From NCBI GenBank assembly GCA_002427745.1, contig DIYF01000039.1:1-10814 (forward strand): a DNA stretch of 10,814 nucleotides. Reading direction: 5' to 3'. Both the position numbers and the translations under genes were made by a program. Source of the DNA: Roseivirga sp. UBA6061. GTDB lineage: Bacteria; Bacteroidota; Bacteroidia; Cytophagales; Cyclobacteriaceae. Below, in pieces: positions 5,936 through 10,814 of the stretch (the first letter of the stretch is position 1; each line of letters starts with the position of its first letter). The notes under the pieces were generated by a model that saw only the letters and a list, made by a program, of their open reading frames with translations, did no database searches and was not told where the DNA came from.

Positions 5936-6571
5936 CTAGATAATGCGTGTGCGCAGGGCTTTGGCCACTGCTTCAGACTTGGAATTGACTTCCAGCTTTT
6001 TGTAAATGCTTTTGATATGACTGCGGACGGTGTCCTGGCTGATAAAGAGTGTATCGCCAATACTGCGATAGCTCTTGCCTTCACAGAGCTGTTCCAGTAC
6101 ATCTCGCTCTCTTTCGGTCAGTGTATTATCCCGGTTTTGCCGAAAAGAATGTACCACCATGCGGGCTACCTGTGAGCTCATAGGGGCTCCGCCACGCAGT
6201 GCTTCCTGAATGGCATCCACAATCTTGGAAGGGGGTGTATTCTTCATCAGATAGCCGGAAGCCCCGGCACATAATGAGTCAAATACCAGCTTGTCGTTTT
6301 GATGTACTGTAAGCATCAGCACCTCCACGTGTCGATACCGTGCCTTGAGTTCTCTCACAGCCTCGATCCCATTCATTTTGGGGAGCTGTATGTCCATTAA
6401 TACCACATCGGGCGCTATTTTGCCCACAGCTTTGAGAAAAAGCTCTGCCGATTCAAAGCTATGCTCACAGATGAGGTCATCAGCCCCGTTAATAATCAGC
6501 GTAAGATTTGTCCTGATTTCCGGATCATCCTCCACTATCGCCACTTTTATCCTCGTGTCCAGATTAATCAT
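5936..6571 (-). CDS. NarL/LuxR-family response regulator
   Basis: This encodes a 211-residue cytoplasmic transcription factor, the expected partner of the adjacent kinase. The receiver domain (about 7-125) has the acidic pocket E14-D15-D16, phosphoacceptor D60 in VVLMDIQLP, T88 and K110. The LuxR-type helix-turn-helix (about 149-208) starts with LTERERDVLEQLCEGKS and has the recognition helix in SQDTVRSHIKSIYKKL. All residues needed for phosphorylation and DNA binding are present, and 211 residues is normal for NarL-type regulators. The start codon overlaps the end of the kinase gene by 8 nt, so the two are translationally coupled and co-transcribed, kinase first. Target genes are not evident here; the divergent secreted-protein and lipoprotein genes are the nearest candidates, which is inference from location only. 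Confidence 0.95.
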   Translation of the reverse strand: MINLDTRIKVAIVEDDPEIRTNLTLIINGADDLICEHSFESAELFLKAVGKIAPDVVLMDIQLPKMNGIEAVRELKARYRHVEVLMLTVHQNDKLVFDSLCAGASGYLMKNTPPSKIVDAIQEALRGGAPMSSQVARMVVHSFRQNRDNTLTERERDVLEQLCEGKSYRSIGDTLFISQDTVRSHIKSIYKKLEVNSKSEAVAKALRTRII

Positions 6572-9500
6572 ATGTCTCGTGTTTTTTAGTCAGTGTACCT
6601 ATAAAGGTCACAATCGTTCCCTTGCCGGGCTGGCTCTCAATGGTGACAGAGGCTCCCAGGTGGTCAGCTCTGCGCTTCATATTGGCCTGTCCATACCCAT
6701 TGTCAATCTCCAGGGGGTCAAAACCCTGCCCGTCATCCGTCAGTGACAGGTTGAGTACATCACTGGAGAGAGTTGCTTTCAGTGTCACATTCTTGGCCAT
6801 AGAGTATTTCAGTGCATTGTGCATGGCCTCTTTGAAGATCATGACCAGGTGACGCTTCCAGTCCATATCCAGGGGGTAATCCCTGAAAGCTTCTTTGATA
6901 GAGGCCCCATGAAAATTGACTCCTGAGTTATCAAACAGCTCATCGCCAAAGTCTTTCAGTAAGATGATCAGGTCAAAAGCGGTGTCTTTGGCCGGGTCCA
7001 GGGCCCAAAGGAAGTCGCGCATGGAATTGTTAAGTACATGCGAATTGTCTTTGATTTTGCTGACATAACTTGATATCTCAGGCGATGTACCATTGAGCTT
7101 TTGCTCCAATACCTCTGAAAACAGGGCGATGCGGGTCAGCTTGTTGCCCATCTCATCATGAAAATCGGCAGCGGCACTCTGCCTGATATTTTCGCGTACC
7201 CTGGCCTTTGACCGCTTCAGGTTCAACCGGAAACGGTAGATACCGTAGGCAAAAGCTGCTACTGACAGTACCATGAGCCATTGAAACCACGCCTGTTGCC
7301 AGTAAGGCTGAGTAATGGTGAAAGACAGGCTGCTATATGCTTCGTCCCAGTTACCTCCGTCAGTGCCGGCTCTGACTTTGAAAGTATAGTCTCCGGGTTT
7401 CAGGTTGGCATATTGTACCTGGCGGCTTTTCCCTGAATACCACTGCTTGTCCAGGCCCTCCAGACGATACTGATAGAGTGTTTTTTCGGGAGTATGATAA
7501 TCGATGGTGATGAAGTCAATTGAAACAAAGTTCTGTCTGGAGCTCAGAGTGTGATGAACTGTAGTATCGGGAAGCACAAGTGAGGTGTTGTCGTTTTGCA
7601 CACTCAATCCTTCTATGGTCACTTTTTGGTGCGTGTCCTCAGGTTCAATGGCTTGCGGGGCGAGGAAGACAAGCCCCTCGGCTGTTCCGAAAAAGAGCTC
7701 ACCGGAATGAGTCTGAGCGGAGGTTCTCAATACAAAGGATGTAGCATGTAGTCCGTCATGTGCTGTGAACTTACGGAAGCTCTTCGTCTGCGGATCATAG
7801 CGGTGAATGCCATTGATGGCACTCATCCAGATGCTGCCATCCTGAGCGGGTTCGAGTGCCTGAATATTGGGAACAGGGAGCTCTCCCTGGGGATTGTGAT
7901 TAATAAACTGCTTTTCAGCACGGTCAAATTCCAGGAGGCCACTGCTAAAACCAGCTATCCACAGGCGTCCCGCTTTGTCTTCCTGAATATGATTGACGGT
8001 ATGAGATTTAAAAACACCCGTCCGGGCTCCGGCATATCTGAAGTTTTCTACAGCAAAGGTATTGGCGTTCCTGTCATATCGGATTCTGAAGAGCCCGTCT
8101 CGTACAGTACCCACCCAAAGGATTCCATTTATATCTCTGTAGATGGCCCTTACATTGGGAGTACCCAGTATTGCCGGTATATTCTCAAGGTCTTTGAAGT
8201 GAATCTCTTTGCCGGTTTGCAAATCCCGCATAGCCAGTCCATACTGACCAATGGCCCAGACAGTGTCCTCAGCAATCAGCAAATCGAAAGTGCGCTCTTC
8301 AGTAAACCAGGGCTGTCGTTTAGACTTTTTGGTCTCCGGATCAAGCTTAAAAAGTCCCTTTCCGTTAGCCACCAGCAGTTCCCCGGAGCTCAGTGCTTTC
8401 ATATTGGATACTCCCTCTTGCATCAGTTCTCTGATGGAAGAAGAATGGAGGCGTTGGCTTTGACCCGTACTGCTTTGATATCTGTGCATGGCTCCTCCCG
8501 ATATCACCATCAGGTCATCACCCATGCTTGCGATAGCGCTGACATAGTTGGCGTTCTGGAAGTCTTCATTGATCGGGTTCAGTAGCTTTTTGCCGATATA
8601 CCGTGGACTGAGATCAACTTTATAGAGACCTGATTCCGGAGTGCCCAGCCAAAGTTCTTTTGAGTCAGGGCCAAACCAAAATGACTGGAATTCTTCTTTG
8701 GGAGCAGGAATGGCCTGGGTTGTCTGGGCATCCAGATCATGAATAAAGAGTTGCCCCTCCATGTCCTCGATCAGTATGCGGCTCATGTCGGCCGATGCAT
8801 ACCCATATCGCAGCCCGTTGACGTGAGCTGTACGGTCTTTGAGTTTGGTCCATTTTCCATCCAGCCACTCGTAGATATAATCATCGTACTGGGAGATGTA
8901 GATTGTGCCTCTTCCGGTAGTAAAAAGACTGGTAATAAACCGGCCATGGGGCCTTTCGATTTTAACCGGAACACGGTTCTGCACATTGTATACGTAGTGG
9001 TAGGAAGACATCCACAGATTGTCTTCGCTGTCTTCCAGAAAGCGAAACACATCTTCGAGTTTTTTGCCCTGGTCATCGAGCACTTCTTTGAAGCTGTCGC
9101 TTTGAGGGTCGAATCGAAAAAGACCCTTGCTAGTGCCTATCCATATATTCTGCCTGGCATCTTCATGGAGCTTATAAACCTGAAGCTCGTCATGGCCTTC
9201 AACACTTATGGGCTGGAAAAGACCGGTACTTGCATCCACGCGGTTAATTCGTGCATTGCTGCCGACCCAGACCTGGTTTTGGGAGTCTACCAGGATGTCC
9301 GTTACGAAGTTATTGGGGTTACTGCCATTTTCGGGATCATGGGTAAAGTATTCGAAGCGATCTTCTTTGCGGATGTACTTGCTTATGCCTCCGATAGAAA
9401 GCGTGGCCCAGATGTTTGATTCGGGATCTTCGTACAGGAGGCCAAGACTGTTGGCCCGGATACTATTCGTGTCTTCAGGGTCGTATCGGAAGATTTCGAA

Positions 9501-9704
9501 GTCAAGGCCATTGTATCGGTTGAGGCCATGACCGGTAGCCACCCAGAGGTATCCAAACCGGTCGCGGTGTACATCGGCAATGCTTCCGTCAGAAAGCCCT
9601 TCTGCACTCCCGTATACGGTCAGTTGCTGTTCTTGCCCATAGCTCAGGGCAACGATTAATAAGCCAACGACCATCCTTCCAGCAGTGAGAAGATACTTCT
9701 TCAT
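6564..9704 (-). CDS. two-component-regulator-propeller sensor histidine kinase (HisKA_3 type)
   Basis: This encodes a 1046-residue membrane sensor. Signal peptide 1-23 (SYG|Q). Residues about 25-690 are a large periplasmic ectodomain of Reg_prop repeats, with recurrent blades such as GYLWVATGHGLNRY (51-64), QNIWIGTSKGLFRF (185-198) and GILWVGTVRDGLFRI (527-541), likely two seven-bladed propellers. A Y_Y_Y domain follows (about 735-798), then one membrane helix (about 806-823). The cytoplasmic part has a HisKA_3 dimerisation segment with phosphoacceptor H849 in DFHDEMGNKL, and a HATPase_c domain with N963 (N box), DDGQG 990-994 (G1) and GYGQANMKRRA 1003-1013 (G2). There is no fused receiver or AraC domain, unlike the hybrid kinases that run many polysaccharide utilisation loci; output goes through the separate regulator downstream, overlapping by 8 nt. 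The signal is unknown, and no SusC/SusD genes are in view. The ATG at 9704 starts the signal peptide. Confidence 0.95.
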   Translation of the reverse strand: MKKYLLTAGRMVVGLLIVALSYGQEQQLTVYGSAEGLSDGSIADVHRDRFGYLWVATGHGLNRYNGLDFEIFRYDPEDTNSIRANSLGLLYEDPESNIWATLSIGGISKYIRKEDRFEYFTHDPENGSNPNNFVTDILVDSQNQVWVGSNARINRVDASTGLFQPISVEGHDELQVYKLHEDARQNIWIGTSKGLFRFDPQSDSFKEVLDDQGKKLEDVFRFLEDSEDNLWMSSYHYVYNVQNRVPVKIERPHGRFITSLFTTGRGTIYISQYDDYIYEWLDGKWTKLKDRTAHVNGLRYGYASADMSRILIEDMEGQLFIHDLDAQTTQAIPAPKEEFQSFWFGPDSKELWLGTPESGLYKVDLSPRYIGKKLLNPINEDFQNANYVSAIASMGDDLMVISGGAMHRYQSSTGQSQRLHSSSIRELMQEGVSNMKALSSGELLVANGKGLFKLDPETKKSKRQPWFTEERTFDLLIAEDTVWAIGQYGLAMRDLQTGKEIHFKDLENIPAILGTPNVRAIYRDINGILWVGTVRDGLFRIRYDRNANTFAVENFRYAGARTGVFKSHTVNHIQEDKAGRLWIAGFSSGLLEFDRAEKQFINHNPQGELPVPNIQALEPAQDGSIWMSAINGIHRYDPQTKSFRKFTAHDGLHATSFVLRTSAQTHSGELFFGTAEGLVFLAPQAIEPEDTHQKVTIEGLSVQNDNTSLVLPDTTVHHTLSSRQNFVSIDFITIDYHTPEKTLYQYRLEGLDKQWYSGKSRQVQYANLKPGDYTFKVRAGTDGGNWDEAYSSLSFTITQPYWQQAWFQWLMVLSVAAFAYGIYRFRLNLKRSKARVRENIRQSAAADFHDEMGNKLTRIALFSEVLEQKLNGTSPEISSYVSKIKDNSHVLNNSMRDFLWALDPAKDTAFDLIILLKDFGDELFDNSGVNFHGASIKEAFRDYPLDMDWKRHLVMIFKEAMHNALKYSMAKNVTLKATLSSDVLNLSLTDDGQGFDPLEIDNGYGQANMKRRADHLGASVTIESQPGKGTIVTFIGTLTKKHETYD

Positions 9705-9797
9705 ACCGCTGAGAGAACGCGTTTTTTAAATTCCGATACAGCCGTTTATCAAGTTATCTGTAAAGAAAGGTTAGGACTTACCGGTCGTCTGGAGGGG

Positions 9798-9853
9798 TAA
9801 CTGAATCAACGAATTAACTAGTTAACCAATCATCCAATATACCAATCACCAAA
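9798..9853. repeat. degenerate tandem array of seven 8-bp units
   Basis: Starting one base beyond the polA stop codon, 56 bp divide exactly into seven octamers (9846-9853, 9838-9845, 9830-9837, 9822-9829, 9814-9821, 9806-9813, 9798-9805). On the minus strand they read, for example, TTGGTATA, TTGGATGA, TTGGTTAA and TTCGTTGA, approximate consensus TTNGTTRA. Two neighbouring units form the 12-bp palindrome TTAACTAGTTAA (9814-9825). No T-tract terminator lies here. Function unknown; slippage-derived filler or a dispersed intergenic repeat are the likeliest explanations. Confidence 0.6.
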
Positions 9854-9854
9854 C

Positions 9855-10814
9855 CTAGTGGGCGATGAGCCAGTTTTCTCCTATTCCGACTTCCACTTCC
9901 ATGGGTACTTCCAGTTTAATGGCGTTTTTCATCAATTGCGGAATACGCTCCTGCATAAGTTCCAGCTCGGATTTGTGCACGTCAAAAACCAATTCATCGT
10001 GTACCTGCATGATCATTTTGGATTTCAGGTTTTCTTCTTTCATCCATTTGTCCACATTGATCATGGCGACTTTTACTACATCGGCAGCGCTTCCCTGGAT
10101 AGGCGCATTAATGGCATTGCGCTCTGCATGTCCGCGGCCTACCATATTCTTGGAATGAATGTCACGGAGGTACCTGCGTCTTCCCAGAATAGTCTCTACA
10201 TAGGTGAATTCACGGGCTTTGTTGACCTGCTCATCCATGTAGCGTTTTACTCCCGGAAATTCGTTGAAATAGGCCGTGATGATTTCCTGGGCCTCTGTTC
10301 TGGAGATGCCGATGTTTTGGGCCAGACCGAAAGCTGAGATACCATAAATCAGTCCGAAATTGACTTCTTTGGCCTTTCTTCGCATGTCACGATCCACTTC
10401 TTCCAGTGGCACATTGAAAACCTTGGAGGCTGTGGTGGCGTGGATGTCGCGACCGTTTTTAAAGGCCTCAATCATGCTTTCGTCATTGGCAAAGGCCGCT
10501 ACAATGCGGAGCTCAATCTGAGAATAATCCGCTGCCATGAGAATGTGGTTTTCATCTCTGGGAATGAAGGCTTTTCTGATTTCCCGGCCTTTGGCTGTCC
10601 TGATAGGAATGTTCTGCAAATTGGGGTTATTGGAGCTCAGTCGGCCGGTGGCGGCCACAGCCTGTCGATAATCTGTATGCACCAGGCCATCTACTTCGCT
10701 GATCATGGTGGGTAGGGCATCTACATAAGTAGACTTGAGCTTTTGATACTCTCTGAACTCCAGAATCCTGCGGGCAATGGTATGTTCGTTGGCAAGTTTC
10801 GACAGGATGTCCTC
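9855..10814 (-). CDS. polA: DNA polymerase I, C-terminal part (runs off the window)
   Basis: The C-terminal 319 codons of a family-A DNA polymerase; the frame stays open to the window edge at 10814, so the 5' part (5'-nuclease and exonuclease-like domains) is outside. Polymerase I fills gaps after Okazaki primer removal and in excision repair. Visible in the fragment: KLKSTYVDALP (26-36), TGRLSS..PNLQNIP (56-70), motif A DYSQIELR with catalytic D96, the O helix RRKAKEVNFGLIYG with K149, F153 and Y157, and motif C VHDE with D273-E274. From memory of the E. coli enzyme, D705, K758, F762, Y766 and D882 all sit at one constant offset (609), and the C-termini coincide, so the palm and fingers carry no indels. 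All catalytic residues are present. F153 at the sugar-selecting position predicts discrimination against dideoxynucleotides. It is on the same strand as the kinase, but 150 bp of spacer and unrelated roles argue against an operon. Confidence 0.97.
   Translation of the reverse strand, partial: EDILSKLANEHTIARRILEFREYQKLKSTYVDALPTMISEVDGLVHTDYRQAVAATGRLSSNNPNLQNIPIRTAKGREIRKAFIPRDENHILMAADYSQIELRIVAAFANDESMIEAFKNGRDIHATTASKVFNVPLEEVDRDMRRKAKEVNFGLIYGISAFGLAQNIGISRTEAQEIITAYFNEFPGVKRYMDEQVNKAREFTYVETILGRRRYLRDIHSKNMVGRGHAERNAINAPIQGSAADVVKVAMINVDKWMKEENLKSKMIMQVHDELVFDVHKSELELMQERIPQLMKNAIKLEVPMEVEVGIGENWLIAH

Noticed and set aside
7758..8585. 275-codon plus-strand frame opposite the kinase gene
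   Set aside because: Antisense shadow of the propeller repeats; the minus strand has full domain evidence here.
8739..9419. 226-codon plus-strand frame opposite the kinase ectodomain
   Set aside because: Antisense shadow; no recognisable domain and no start context.

Overview
The window looks like chromosome from a member of the Bacteroidota, most likely a Cytophagales-type marine or soil bacterium. This rests on family content, not on a search. It carries a giant sensor kinase with a two-component-regulator-propeller ectodomain and Y_Y_Y domain, a lipoprotein with an acidic tail after its lipobox cysteine, four Sec signal peptides that all appear to leave glutamine at +1, a TAnnTTTG-type -7 box, and few Shine-Dalgarno sequences. 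There are no phage, transposase, CRISPR, rRNA or tRNA genes.

Layout. Positions 1-545 hold no gene but contain a 203-bp element closed by perfect 15-bp inverted repeats. Two small secreted lipocalin-like (DUF1579-type) proteins follow on + (546-1088 and 1266-1808). A GC-rich hairpin separates them from a convergent serine racemase/threonine dehydratase-like PLP enzyme on - (1901-2848). A gene-poor stretch (2849-3294) holds four hairpins and a minus-strand rho-independent terminator. It lies downstream of a third DUF1579-type secreted protein on - (3295-4344), which carries two copies of the domain. Divergent from that gene is a surface-lipoprotein candidate on + (4510-5817) with an N-terminal beta-sandwich and an NHL-type propeller, followed by a clear terminator and a second strong bulged hairpin.

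The right half is a two-gene two-component operon on -: the 1046-residue propeller histidine kinase (6564-9704) and its NarL/LuxR-type response regulator (5936-6571), overlapping by 8 nt. The last gene on - is polA (DNA polymerase I). Only its C-terminal 319 codons are inside the window; it runs off the right edge. Between polA and the kinase lies a degenerate tandem array of seven 8-bp units.

How they work together. The kinase and regulator almost certainly form one signalling pair. The three DUF1579-type proteins form a local paralogous group of exported beta-barrel proteins with unknown ligand. Nothing ties the PLP enzyme or polA to them functionally; they look like ordinary chromosomal neighbours. 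I found no convincing new multi-gene system. The best leads are non-coding: the 203-bp inverted-repeat element, the hairpin-rich 3' region at 3074-3296, the hairpin at 5874-5906, and the octamer array next to the polA stop.
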